Below are positions 40,401-53,800 of a stretch of 64,000 nucleotides of DNA, piece by piece. Position 1 is the first letter of the stretch. Each line of letters opens with the position of its first letter. The stretch is from Pagrus major (taxonomy: Eukaryota > Chordata > Actinopteri > Spariformes > Sparidae). The notes beneath the pieces are model-generated. The model ran no database searches, was not told the DNA's origin, and saw only the letters and a list, made by a program, of their open reading frames with translations. A program made the translations under genes and the position numbers. The stretch spans positions 13,570,443 to 13,634,442 of the forward strand of contig NC_133236.1 of assembly GCF_040436345.1 (NCBI RefSeq), in the 5' to 3' direction.

Positions 40401-43400
40401 ACCTGGCCTTAAAGGACAACACAGTTTCATCCTATTTTACTTTGTTTATATGTGGCGGACCCTGCCACCTTTCTAGCTTCAAACAGTGTTCTGAGGACCT
40501 TTTTTTCCTCTGAGAACAGCTTGTTTATTCACTTATGGAAAAAATAGATATTTCTGAGTTTGTTTTAGTACCTCATTAATATTATAAATATTAAAATTCT
40601 GAGTTTGAATTTCTTCTCCAAAATTACATAGTGCCCTTTTAATATTTTAATTACTTAAATTTGGCCTCACACGGCAGCACAGCTTGATTCAACACCTCAG
40701 CACATCCTCCATACTGACCTGAAGCTTCTCCAGCTCCTCTTTGCATTCTCTCTTCAGCTGCAGCAGAGCAGCCTGGTGCTCTGGCAGGAAACAGAGCAGG
40801 AGAACAGTCAGAGAGAGCATTTTACAACAGCTTCGTGTTCTTTCTGGTTCCACAACAGATGTTCATCATTACAGCTGTGGTGCCCGAAAGAACTTTCTCG
40901 TTCATGATGAGTGTATTAGTGTTGTGGCCGGTTACAAGCAGAAGACAAGCAATGTACAACAACCATGAGACACGTGGGAGCTGAGACTGATTTTGCATAA
41001 CGAATCAAATTCATGTTTCACCACTGCATTATGCTGAGGGGTGTTTGAGGATATTGTGTAGCTGTCGGGGTCAAAAACAACACAAAGCCTGACCGCATGA
41101 CAGCAGCCGAGGCTCAAATGTACAAAAAACAACAGTGAGGCTCACAGCTCAGACTATATGGCATCTTAGAGTATTTAAGTAAACATTTATCTGGCAATGG
41201 ACGACTGCACTTCGTTAGAAAGCGGATTTACTGTTATCTTCCTGATTGTATTCACAGGAAGGTGCATGTGTGCACACAGTGTTATCAAACACCCTAAAAC
41301 AATCCTAAAGATAAACAGAGGTAGACATTTTGAGTAGCCATCCATTAAAATACAAAAAAATAATAAAAATAAAAATAAAAAGGAAGCAGGACGACTATCA
41401 TACCTTTAACAACTTGTTTTAAACTTTTAAAACCATTTTTTGTAACTAACAATGCGAGCACCGTTTCATACATGTTAAAAAACAAAAGATTTCTGTGAAA
41501 ATACAGAATATTTTCAAAATAAAAGCATAATAAAGGAAATACTAGTTAGAATCAGTATAACTGGCAATAACACAAAAATGTGCTTTTTAAAAAAAATCTA
41601 ACTTTCATTTAAAGTTATTATGTGGAGAACTTTGATGTGATTATTGCAAAAAATCAAGTTTCTCTAGTGGTATACACTGAGTGGCCACTTTATCAGGCAC
41701 ACCAGTACAATTTAATGCAATCCAGTACAACAGTTGAGCCATAAAGTCGACTTTCATGAGGCCTATAATGTTAATTTTTTAGTCAATTGAGTCCAAACCT
41801 ATAGTGGTGGTGTTAGAGGTGTTTCTAATATTCTGCACCCCTCATTTCTGTAAATAGGGAGGGAAAAAATGTGATGATGTAGTCTATTACAACTATGACC
41901 TCAATAATAAACATATAATTGAATTTCCGCTTTTTCACAAAATGTAACAAATACCTGAACATTGTGAACTTCATATTGGTTGAATTTATGTTACCGTTGA
42001 GGGTAAGCTGTTGTATGAGTGTGCACTGTTGCCTGACATCATGTTACCACTGGGTGGCGCCAAAGATAAAACATTTTAAATTGTACACAAAGTAGCTGTA
42101 CGCAAAAAAAAGTCTTCTCAGGATGTTTTTGCTTTCAATAAAATATCAATGATTTTCTTGAAGGCACAACAGCCTCTTCCACGTTTTCTGTGGACACACA
42201 CACACACACAAACACACGCAGGGTGGAGTTGTGTTTACTGTGGCAGCACAGCCTGATATAACTGTACAGCCACCGCACGATATCACAGAGCAAACACTCC
42301 GACTCACTCTACTGCTTTGTCTCAAATTAACATCCGTCATGAATATTCAGCACATAATGAATCTTACAGGGTGGTGATATCTACCTCATAAAGTATATTC
42401 ATTTATTTTCACCATGTTTTTTGCCACCTGAAAGTAAGAGGCCCTCTTTAAGAGCTCAAAACACAAACTTAATACTCTTCTATCAGCTCAACACTTCTAT
42501 TTTTTGTGAGATAAATATTTCCTTGCATACTGTAAGAACTATAAGCTGCCTTATGCTCATCTTTGTATTTTGTCACCTCTTTGAACTCTGCAAGTTCAGG
42601 TTGTAGCACAGAGAAGGGTTAAATACTTTTCTTCATGTTGGATTTATCAAGGTTAGAAGAAAAGGAAAAACTGGGCATTGATTTCATTTACTCTCATTAT
42701 TTCTTCGCATACAGCAGATGAGTCTGTGGAAAACCAAACAATGAGGTCGGAAAAGCCAACGTCAACAGAACACAAGGGTTCGTTTCAGTGGCGATAGTTT
42801 TGTTGACCGAAACATAAATGTGCATAGTGTGTGTATCGTACCTGCTTCTGTGTACTTCAGCCCGACTTTTTCCTCCTTAAGTGGTGGCCAGACGGCTTGA
42901 AGACGACCAGGAGTTCTTTCTTCTCCCTCTCCTGGGGTGGATGTTTCTGACTGGAAGGAAACACACAGTTTGGTAACTGATAAGTGACAGACTGAATCTT
43001 AAATAGAGCTTCTACGTCCTTACATACAGACAGACAACATTATACAAATGCTTCTGGTAAAGCTAGTTTTCCCCACAAATAACAAGAAATAACTCCATGT
43101 TTGATGCCTGATACACATTCATACTTTAAAATCAGGTGAGTCTTTCTTCTCTGGCGTCTTATTGGCGGTCCTGTCAAAAAGCGCTCTCAGTGCATCTTTG
43201 TCTGCTCTGATCTTCTTCCTCACGGCCTCCAGGTCCACCTTCTCTGCTGGGTCCTTCTTCAGAGGCTTTGGGGTGAAAAAAGCTTTGAAGGCATCGAATG
43301 CTGCCTCCGCGCTGGACACAGAAGGTTTTCTCGACTCATTTGAAACCTCTGCAACCTCCTCTGTTTCGACTTCCTTACTCTCGCACTCTTCGCTTTCTTC

Positions 43401-46400
43401 ACTCTTCTCTCTGTCGTCCTCGTCTTCCTCAGCCTCCGCTTCCTTCTTCTCCCTGTTCAGCAACTGGGAGATCTGCTCCAGGAAGCCTCCCTGAACTTTA
43501 GCATCCCCTTGCTTCTCAGGGAAAACATCCCTTCTGATCGGGGCCACGGTGTCATGCTCAGGCCCGACCACCCCCTTCCTCAGGACCCTCATCGCGCTGA
43601 AGAGAGCTGGGAGCTGGATCTGCTTATCAGTGGGGGAGCCTGGGGAGAAGGTGGCCCTGGTGAAGGTGGATCCAGTTGGAGGGTTATTAGCTGCGGGTGT
43701 TATGACGATATTTGTGTCTTTAGGGATGGAAGGAAAGGGAAGTTGGGTGGATGAGTCTGGAAATACATCTCTTTTTTCGTCTTCATTGTCCTCTTCTGCA
43801 CCGCTTTTCTCTTCTTCATCGTCATTTTTAAAGCACAAAGGGCCAACAGTTGGCGCCTCGACTCCAGCTCCTGTCTGAGTTGTTGTCATCATGACATGTT
43901 TGGTTTCATATGGCCAACTTTTCGTCACTTCCTCAGGGTCAACAACCACATCTGAATCGGGAGTGATGAACTCTTCCTGGCAGTGATCATTTTCTTTTCT
44001 CGCTCTCTGGTTGGCTCCTTCAGTGTCATCCTCCTTGACACCGATTAGTGCGACACAATCACAATCATTATCAGTTGAAACGTGTTGACATTTTGCTTGC
44101 GGGGATTCCTTCAAAGCACATTCATCCGGCGACATGCTGCCGCCACTGTCACAGCACCTCTCGGAGACATTTTCATTGTCTACGGCCTTGCGTTGCTGCT
44201 CCGTCAGGTTGACAGTATTCCTCTCCTCCTCTGTCATCTCTGAGTCACTTCCTTCTTCTCCCGTAGTTAAACGTCCCACTGAGTTTGAGGTGATCTCCTC
44301 TTCTTCCCGAGGCAATATAACATACAATAAGGAGTCTCTGCTGCTCTCCAGAGCATCTTCAAACCTCATATCCCCATTTTTCTTCAGATTGAAGCTCAGC
44401 TCCGTGTCTCCTTGCATTATGTCCTCATTTTGCTCCTCTGAGAGAGTCCTGAAAAATTTCAGGATGGCTTTTTGCTTCTCCATTTTCAGAAAATCAGAGT
44501 CTCTCATTAAGAAAGCAGCAAAGTTTAGAGCAGGAAGTTGTTGAAAAGGTTTTCCAACAGTGTAAACATTGTGGTTACCGTTCACACAGCTCCTATCTGC
44601 TTTCTCACATCAGAAAAATGCAAGCCAAGAGGGTGTAGTGGGTGTTTAGGCATCTGTATCACATGCAGGAATTTGTATAAATGGCTCCAGGATCATGCAA
44701 CAATTAATGAAAGCAAGAAAAGTCAATAAAGTCACAACTTCTGAAAATCCGACCTGTTTCCGCTCCAGTTTGTTGAAAAGAAATGATCCTTTTCTTGCTA
44801 CATCTCCTTCATTTCTTACCAGAGAACGAAACTTCCAAACCTAAAGCTGAAGGCAGCTGTTAGTCTCCCAGACAGACCAATAACAGGAGAAAAATCCACA
44901 GAGTAATGGAAAAGTGCAGCCCGGCTCCATGCCTCTGCCGGCTACAGTGACTCAGCTCAACCACAGTTAAAATCAGATCCAAGTCGTGGCTTTCGCTTCC
45001 AAGTTCTGCCTCCTTCCTTTCCCCTGCGGCTCCTCTCTACTCTCACTGCAGCAGTTTACCAAGCTGCACCCTGGACGCCATCCTGCATACTGTCATAGTG
45101 TAATTGGAAGCAGATGGTGACTCCAGCCACCGTTTCTGACAACACCCTGACAGATCCGTGAGCCGTAAGGCCGAGGAAGCCACCCACAACAGATGGAGGG
45201 CCACCACACCCAGAGCTGACTGCCAGGGATCACTTGTTAAACGTTTGGCCTGTAAATCCACAGTGACAGGGAGGTCTCTCTGCTCCCCTGCAGGCACTGA
45301 GCAACAGCCGGCTAATCTGAGAGTCTTAGTGGGTCTAACCCCACCTACACTGTACTGATAATCAGCTGACATTCAATAGAATATGCAGTATGTTAATTTG
45401 ACAGTTTGAAGTTATTGGCTTAAAATGAATTAGCATTTTAATTTGCTTTATACTTTTCAATGCATTATGTAAAGCACTCTGAACTGCAGTTGTCAAATTT
45501 GCCTTTGTTTTTGTGTATAAAATAAATAGATCAACATGCAGATTTTCAAAATAAAGCTACCAGTGATATCATATTCAAAGTGGTGACACAGATCGTGATA
45601 AACAGATACAGAAACACATGAATAGATAAAAAAGGATAAAAATCAAGAATGAGATAAATAAAAAGATAGATAGATAGATTTAGATTTTCAAAAATGACAT
45701 CAGTGCACTCGACAGTAAACTAATTCAATAATTATAAAATCCCCCAAGCATCTTTTTCTGCATTATAATGTCTTATAAAAATAAAATACCAGATTTGCGC
45801 ATATAGGACAATATATATGCAGATATCGATATATCTGTGATTGGCCAATATCGGCCAATAATATCGGTCAGGCTCTAAAGTGGTGTACAATAAAAACAAA
45901 ATACAGTATAATGCAATATTTTAAAGGTGAGAATAAAGACCGACACTTCAGCTCAGATGACATAAAAAAACTAAAGAATAACACAAAGACAAAGAGGAGG
46001 GAAGCTTCTGAAGGCAGAAAAGTAAGAACATTTAAAACTCTTGTGCACAATGCAGGTGTTAAATGGTTAAAGTGTGTTGTGTTATGGATTCTTGAGCTTA
46101 AGACTCTAACCTTCCTCCTTCACTGGTTCATGTTTGTGTTCTTCTTAACTCTCTGGTTCCACCCTTGTTTGTTTTAAGTCACATTATCTCATCCAGCAGC
46201 AGGTGAGTAACAGATCACATTACTGATATCATTCCACTGTATATCATTACGCTGTGTAACTTTCTCGGACACTTATTGTCCTCAGACCTGCCCGGACTCT
46301 GCAGTGGCGTCTTAACCGGCTCCACTTAATCATATTAATGCTAATAAAGTGCTTTTTGCATTCCCAGGGAGGGACACTGTGGCCTTTATGGGAGCTGTGT

Positions 46401-49400
46401 TTATGTAATAGGAATGGATCCAGATAATCCTATGAAATAGCATTAAGACAAAGCACTCACACACACACACACACACACACACAGACTGGACTTTATCCAG
46501 CACATGAGGCAGCAAAAATACAATGCACTTTATGTAGTAGATCAATACTGCGGTTAAGTGTAGCTGTATTAACATTATCTTTTCTGATGTTTTACAGACC
46601 TGAACTTGTCTGCTTACTTTTAAAATGAGTCGTATCAAATTCATAAATATTGTCTTCACTCAGTCTCCAGAATAAAATGTTTCTGCAAACAGAAACATCC
46701 AAGTATCTACATGTCATTGACTATGTGCTATATTGACATTTGTACAAAAGGTGTCACATCATATTACATGTTTATTATCTCAATTTCACATCGGGAGGAG
46801 GAGGAGGAGGAGGAGGAGGAGGAGGAGGAGGAGGATGAGGAGGAGGGGATGGTGGTGGAGATACAGGCAAGAAGGCTGCCGAAGGGCTGACCGCAGTTCG
46901 AGACTGTTTTTCCGGCATTTCTAAGCATGACACTATTGGATACTTTTAAGGAACTCAGACAGAGACAGACAAACAAACCTTACAAATAAACAAATCAATA
47001 ACTAAATAAATTGTCTAAACATGGGGAGAAAACTAAGAAAAACTTGGGATAATTTCCAGCCATCAGGACATCTCCAGCTGTGTTTTTTGCAACAAAACAG
47101 GTGTTTTAAGCCAAAACATGATGTTTTCCAACGCTAACGAAGTGGTTTTTGTGCCTAAACCTAACCAGCTGACGTTGACGGAGGAAGCTAAGAAGAAAGA
47201 GTGACCGAGTAAGAGGTTAAAGGCAAGAGTAAATCCCAGACTGACTTTTTTTGTTGTTAGCGACAGCTTCGCTAAATAAAAGTCTGCACAACAGATGTCG
47301 AGCCCGACCTGTTGCTGTTGAATAGCAACATTAGCTGGCTTGCTAATTCTATGTCTTGTGTTGTTGCACTTGCTTGATGTTTGTTAGCACGGTTGCTCAC
47401 TTTCACTAGCATGTTATAATCAGGTGCTATTGTCTATGGTTCAGGTTATGTCAGGGAGAGTCCAGGAAAACAACTCCACACTTGCATGTTCTGTACACAG
47501 AGGCAACGTGGCAGAGCTTAAGAGCTTTAAATACAGAAAACTACCACTTCATGCTAATTCAGATACCAGTGCTTATACAATAAACCTACAGAGCTGCTTT
47601 AAACCCCTGCTGTTATGTAACCACAAGGAACTCTTTGTCACACACTGTAGAACTGTAACTGTATGAGGCCATTTGTTGGACCTGGATCAACAGGACTGTG
47701 AAGCAATAATGGCCCCGCAGAGACCGGACTCCACTGTAGTGTGAAAATGTGGGTCAATGTCATGATGATGCAGCATTATTATTCCATTCACTCCCCTCCA
47801 CATTCAAGCCACTCACCCTAAACTCTGGCGGGAGAGGCGTGGCTGTCGGCGTGTCGATGATGTCATCATCTGGGGCTGTGATGCGCAGGAAGTCGATGAG
47901 TTTGGGTCTGGAGGGATGAGACAGCGTCGTGCAGAAGGACAGAGACTCCTCCACCTCCTGCTGCCAGATCTCCTCCTGCCTCTGCAGAGCCTCGTCTAGA
48001 GAGAAAAAGGGTGCGAATCATAATTATGGACAGGAATCAAGATTTGGTTGGCTTTTCAGTAAAGCATGTCAGATATTTAACAGGAATACATACACAGGAC
48101 TGTAAAAGACAGATCACAACACAAACAGAAACACCGTGTATGAAGGCACTCTTTTTAAGTCCTGTTAACTGGAGACTTGAGTACTTTTTTTTGAGTACTT
48201 ATTTTTAATTGTAATTAGTTTAAAATTGTAAATGCCTGTTCTTTCTATTGTCTGCCTCTTTTGTTTTCTTGTTTTGTTTTTTTTTTATATTATCATTTTG
48301 TCATGTTTGTCTGTTGTCTGTGTTGTTTGTCAAATGCGTGTCAAGAAGATAGACGTCTTGTCTACTGCAAACCAAATATACCTACGAGTACAAATAAAGT
48401 TACCTGATATTGAACATTTGCTGTATTTTAATATCACAGTGTCACAGTCACATTCAGCCTCTGAGGATAATTCCTTTGAATTCTTTCTCTGATTATGGAG
48501 GCCAACAGTCAAAATGCTCTCCACACGTGATATATGTTCAGGGCTAAGACTGTAAACTTGCCTTTATACAAACGGAGATATAAATTATCCAACACAAGGA
48601 TATTCAAAAGTCAGCAGTCAGCAGTAAACCTTGTGTGTTACACTATAGTGGCACCATGAGGATGTGAGACAGAACTTCAGCTGAAAATAAACAGCAGGAA
48701 CTTCTCTTAAACTTTTGTAACATCTTCAGCATTCTGGCAGTCACATTGTCACACTTTAGTTTTTTAATTGTGTATTGAACTGCTTCACTTTCCAATTCTG
48801 GATCATAGCCAATGGACACCTGCTGCACATTGTCCTCTCCAGCTGCACAACTAATCTAAATATAATCAAAATCGTAACATGGCCGTGTGCAGCATCCAAA
48901 TCGCAAGAAGAAGGAGAAGGTCATGTGTGACAAAACAGCATTATAATGAAGTACTGTAGTGCCGCAGAGATGTCCTGGTCTATCAGCAGCAGAGTGACTC
49001 TGCAGACATTTATTGAAATAGTATTTACTGAAATAATTATGACTAATAGTAGTAATAATAAAGAGTATCACTTTAAGAATCAAAGATGGATGATTGATGC
49101 ACTGTGTTGTGAAGGTGACAGCTACTGATCCCCGACCAAATGAGCTAATTAAAAAACTATTAGAGCTCAGACTGCGTGTTTACTATGAGTGAGGTTTTGA
49201 AGTGATCACACAGAAAATGTAAAACTAACTTGGATACATGTCTAAGCAAGCAAACTATCTATTCCTGTACAGTAGGGTGTGAGATTATTTGAGAGTTAGG
49301 GGTTTAACTCCCACTGCCCTCAAGCTCAGAATGTTCTGTATCTGTTGCTCCTGTAGGGCAAAAAACATCTCGCTAATACCAGATGTGGTCAAAGGCAGCT

Positions 49401-50837
49401 CAACCTTGAAGAGTGGATTTTCCCTCTAAAATGCCCAACTGGTCACTCGGCCCTCACTCTATCTTTCGGTACAGCTGTTCTACAGTAAATCTGTCGGTAT
49501 CATTTCAGATAAAAGGCCCCAACAATGATTCCAGCTGTGTAACTTTTCACAAAAGCGTCCTCAGAGCCAGATTAAACAGCTTGTGGAAATGTGTTATCTG
49601 TCCTCAATTTGACCACAGTGAGGAGAACAGTGCACTTTGAGAATGAAACCCTCAGAGGGCTCTGCATGCCTTTCTTCCTCTCACTCTAATCATCATCCTC
49701 TAAAGATATGTTGTATTTCACAAAGCTCAGAGCATTAATCCTATTTGGACAGCCGGCGTCCCGCTGCACAGCCTGGTTGAGCCTCAGTTTCCGATGAGAC
49801 ATCAGACTTTATACTGACCCAACTGCCTGCTGGACTAAAGCAATCATTTCTATATATTTATGAGTTAGAGTTTCATTCTTCAACAGAACATTCTCTTTTT
49901 TATTGTCCCCAAAATAGTTTTAAATAAACCTCAAGGAATGTTTATCTGGTTATAAAACAGTCTCCAGTTAATACTGATGTCTGTATATGATTAACATTTA
50001 AGCGTTGTTTCCCCGTCCTCATATTACAATTATTAATTTTACATAGTCAGAAAAAAATACCGTACCGTACCGTAATACCTTTTTTTTATTTTACCTGCTG
50101 ATCAGTTTAACTTGATTGTGTGTATAGGTGTGTGTTTTTCTTAAAATTAAGTCCTCATCATCCTCTTGACTTGTTGTCCATTCACTGGATGTCTCTTCAC
50201 ATGAACCCATCCATGCTTGACGCAGTGAATCAGGAATTACAGCAGACGTGCATGATGGAGAGAGTTGCATAAACTAGACATTTTTGTCAATAATGTGAAC
50301 CAGCCCCTCCATAAATGTAGATTTTCTTACTCGGGTATCTACATTTTTTATGTTTTGATCATGACTATCTAATTCTTGACAACAAACACATATGACAACA
50401 GGGATTTTCGGTGTACATGAGTGATTGTGTTGATAAAACACCAGATTATGTAAAAAATGTAGTATTTCTCAAGCAGTATATTTGAATTCAAGCAACCTTG
50501 AAAATGAAACGGTTAAAATTAAGCATTTTCCAAACTATCATGACTTTGTTCGAACCCAGACAACCTTTTATTTCCATTCAATTGATTCAGTGTTCCTGTC
50601 ACAAGCTGACTGTAGCATCCTCTGGGTAGTGTAAGCTCACACACAGAAACACACACACATTTTCTGCTTGTCTGCTCTCTGTCCCAGGTCAGTGCCAATG
50701 AAGGACGATGAGAGTATCCAAATCAGGTGCTCAGCAGTACTTCATGCCTGAGTGAACACAGACACACACACAGAGACGTGGTGGTATGTCCAACCAGCAT
50801 GGGGTCATTATTTACAGACTGCCACACATCCTTCAGC

Positions 50838-50880
<43 letters not shown>

Positions 50881-53800
50881 ACAGCAGCGAATGAGACCAG
50901 ACACCACCAGGCTGAGTCTTAATCGATGTGTAAATCTGACAGTCAGGACCCAGCGTGCACCACCTCTAAAGCCGTCTGCTCTTTCTCCTCCGTTCACATC
51001 ACTAACCAACCACTAAAAGTCAATGTCATGCTGTTCTGCTCTTCACGCTGATACATAACTCAAGGTCCTCCTTAATCCGCCGCACACTGACTGACCATGA
51101 AGCACAAAATGAGACACACATGATACAAACTACAGCTACAAGATACAGTTATGCTATTAACTGATTTACTGATTCGTATTTGAGGTCATGTTTTCACCTG
51201 TGTACGTTTATTTGTTTGTTGGTTTGTCAGCAGGATTACACAAAAACTACTGAATGAATTTCCACAAAACCTGGATGGATGATGGATCTCAGTCCAGAAT
51301 AGACCCCGTTAACTTTTGGTGTGGATCCATGAATGTTTTTGCACTTTCTTTAACAGTGTGACATAGGGCATTTTTCAACATTTTCATCAATTTCCTAGGG
51401 ATCATGCATGGATCTTAAATAAAAGTGTGAGTAAGTACAAAGGGGACTGTTCTTGTCTGGTCTTGGTGAAGGTATGCAATCTACTGAGTGCAATTTTAGT
51501 TCTCTCTTTGATCGCAAAGCCACCAATCAATATCGTTGTTTTCGTATCTTTTAAAGTGTACCTAGTTGTGTTTACATAACATTTTGCATGGGGGGCAGTA
51601 TTGTAAAAATGTTTATGTTCTGTTTATGTTATGTAAGTATTGTACAAAGTAGTTATTGTTTTTTTAATCAGTATTGACACTCAGGTATGATATCAGCATC
51701 AGTATTAGAAATAAAATGCCAGTTTCAAGTGACAACATTGAGTTATTTAACTTACAACAGTATTGTTGGGCTGTATGGTTAAAACCAATACCACATTATT
51801 GATCAGAATATTTTGACGATAACTTTATATATCAAACCATTGGAAATGTCTGCAGAATCGCATGTTGACTTCATGAACTCTTTTCCATTACGTCAAACAA
51901 ACATCTGAAATCAAACCATCACTAACTGAGAAAAGAATCAGGCACCTAAACCTACAATTTCCAGATTCCTAAAGTCTTTAACATTCCATCTAAATTGTTA
52001 CTATATCTGTGGGCACTTTAACGACTTTCTCCTACAGTCAGTCTTGAAAACATTTCAGTGCATAGATGTAATAAAAGGTCCCAGAGCAGCTAATAAATTG
52101 ATGTTGAGGTTATGCTGCTGCTTCCAGGGTCAATAATAAACTTTAAAGTTGAACTTTTAAGCTGACACGGACAAGAAATCGATGAAGCACTCAGAGTGAA
52201 AAAGACTTTAAACATCTTCAGTCCCGTGACAACTGGGCAAACACAATCTGCTGATGAAGATCATGTGATGCGATCAAAAGCTCTGGAGCAGCAGCTAAAT
52301 AAACCTTGTTCCCTCACAGGTCGAGACTGAACTTTGTCCCCCAGCTTCAGTTACTACTTTTCTTAGTTTTTAGTAGCAATATTACCTGACGAGAGTAGAT
52401 CATCTTGAACGGCCTCTGTCTCGCTGGTGTGTCTGGATGTCAACGTCTGATTCTCCAGAGTCTTCCTACGATTCTTCTGATCGTTTTCTGTCCCACCAGA
52501 GACTGTGGCTGCACTTCCACAGCCTCCAGCCCCCCGAGGGAGTAAACTGCCCTCAGCTGAGCTCATCCACCTGATGTGGCGTTCAGAGACTTCTCTTTCA
52601 TGCTGATCGGTCAGGCTCGCAGGCAGAGATTGCTTGCTGGACTTGAGTTGAGGCGACAGCATGGGAGACATGCCCTCAAAGCCGCTGGACGCTCTCTGGG
52701 AAACATCTAGAATTGGAAACAGAGTTGGCGAGGGAGCAGGGGAGGAATTATTTGGCACAGTCGAGGTGAAGTGGTAAAAATTTGGAGACAGATTTCGAGG
52801 CCTTCTTGTTGATCCTACGTGGTTTGGCTTGTAAGAAGTCTTCTTGGCGTCCTTGAAGGCTTCCCTCTCTGCTTTTGCCCCCTCCATCTTGAGGACCTGA
52901 CGCAGACTCTGGCTCAGAGCTTCACCCAGAGCTTGAAGCTCCTCAACCAGCAGAGGATTCTCTTCATCCTTGTTCTGGATCTCCAACTGGGAACCAAATT
53001 CTTCTTCCCTCCCGTCACCGCCTTCTCTGATCAAGTCCGAACTGGTGAGACTCACCCGACGTATGATGCCTTCCACCTCCTCAATCTTGCCGATCACTCG
53101 CTGTGCTGCAGCCTCCTTCCCCATCTCTTCATACCTCCATTGAAAGGACTTCTCTTCAGCTTCTGCCTTCATTTCCTGATCTCTTTCCGCCTGTTTGATC
53201 TGGACTTTTTGAGCATTACTGGTTCTGTCTTCCGTCTTCGTTGAGAAGATATCATTGTCATATTCGGAGATGTCTGTGTCTGAGTCAGAGAGAGGAGATT
53301 CTTCCTTTACAGAGAGATCCTTTCTGCTTGCAGACGAAGAATCAGGAAGCCTCACTCTCCATGTTGGCTTCAGCTCCTGTAGACTCTCATTTGACACTGA
53401 AACTCTTTCTTTTCCCATGACTCTCTTCCTCCTGGCTGCAGGAGTGCGCATGATCGTCCGGTCTTCTTCCAAGTCCCACTCCCGAAAGGTAGGAGAGTTC
53501 GTTATCCGGAGCTTTGTCAGCCTTCTCGCCTTCTGAGGCACCCGTGGAGTCCCGGGTGTCATCTTGAGGTTGTGCTGAAAGCTGCCGGTGTAAACCAGCC
53601 CCTCCACTCGTCTTCTTCTCTTCCGAGGGATCTGAAATTTGGGGGATTTCGGTAAAGCATCTCGACTCTCAGAGTAACCGTAACAGTTCGGCTTTATCTT
53701 CGTGCCCTGTTGGTTGCCCATGCTCATGAAATCCTGGCACTCCAAACACGACGGTAACAAGTCGAGGATCTCAGAGAAGTTGTCCAACGCTTTGAGGGTT

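Noticed and set aside
43162-44544. Several Ser- and Leu-rich plus-strand frames of 67-136 codons
   Set aside because: All are antisense shadows of the fmn1 acidic exon, where Glu codons read as Ser/Leu/Phe.
45043-45372. 109-codon minus-strand frame as a new gene
   Set aside because: There is no recognisable family or splice context; the open frame follows from local GC-richness. Kept only as part of a possible internal promoter region.
46733-46976. Poly-Arg and poly-Ser frames
   Set aside because: They are produced solely by the (GAG)n tract.
52819-53536. Two plus-strand frames of 141 and 93 codons
   Set aside because: They are antisense to the long first fmn1 coding exon and show no independent gene signals.
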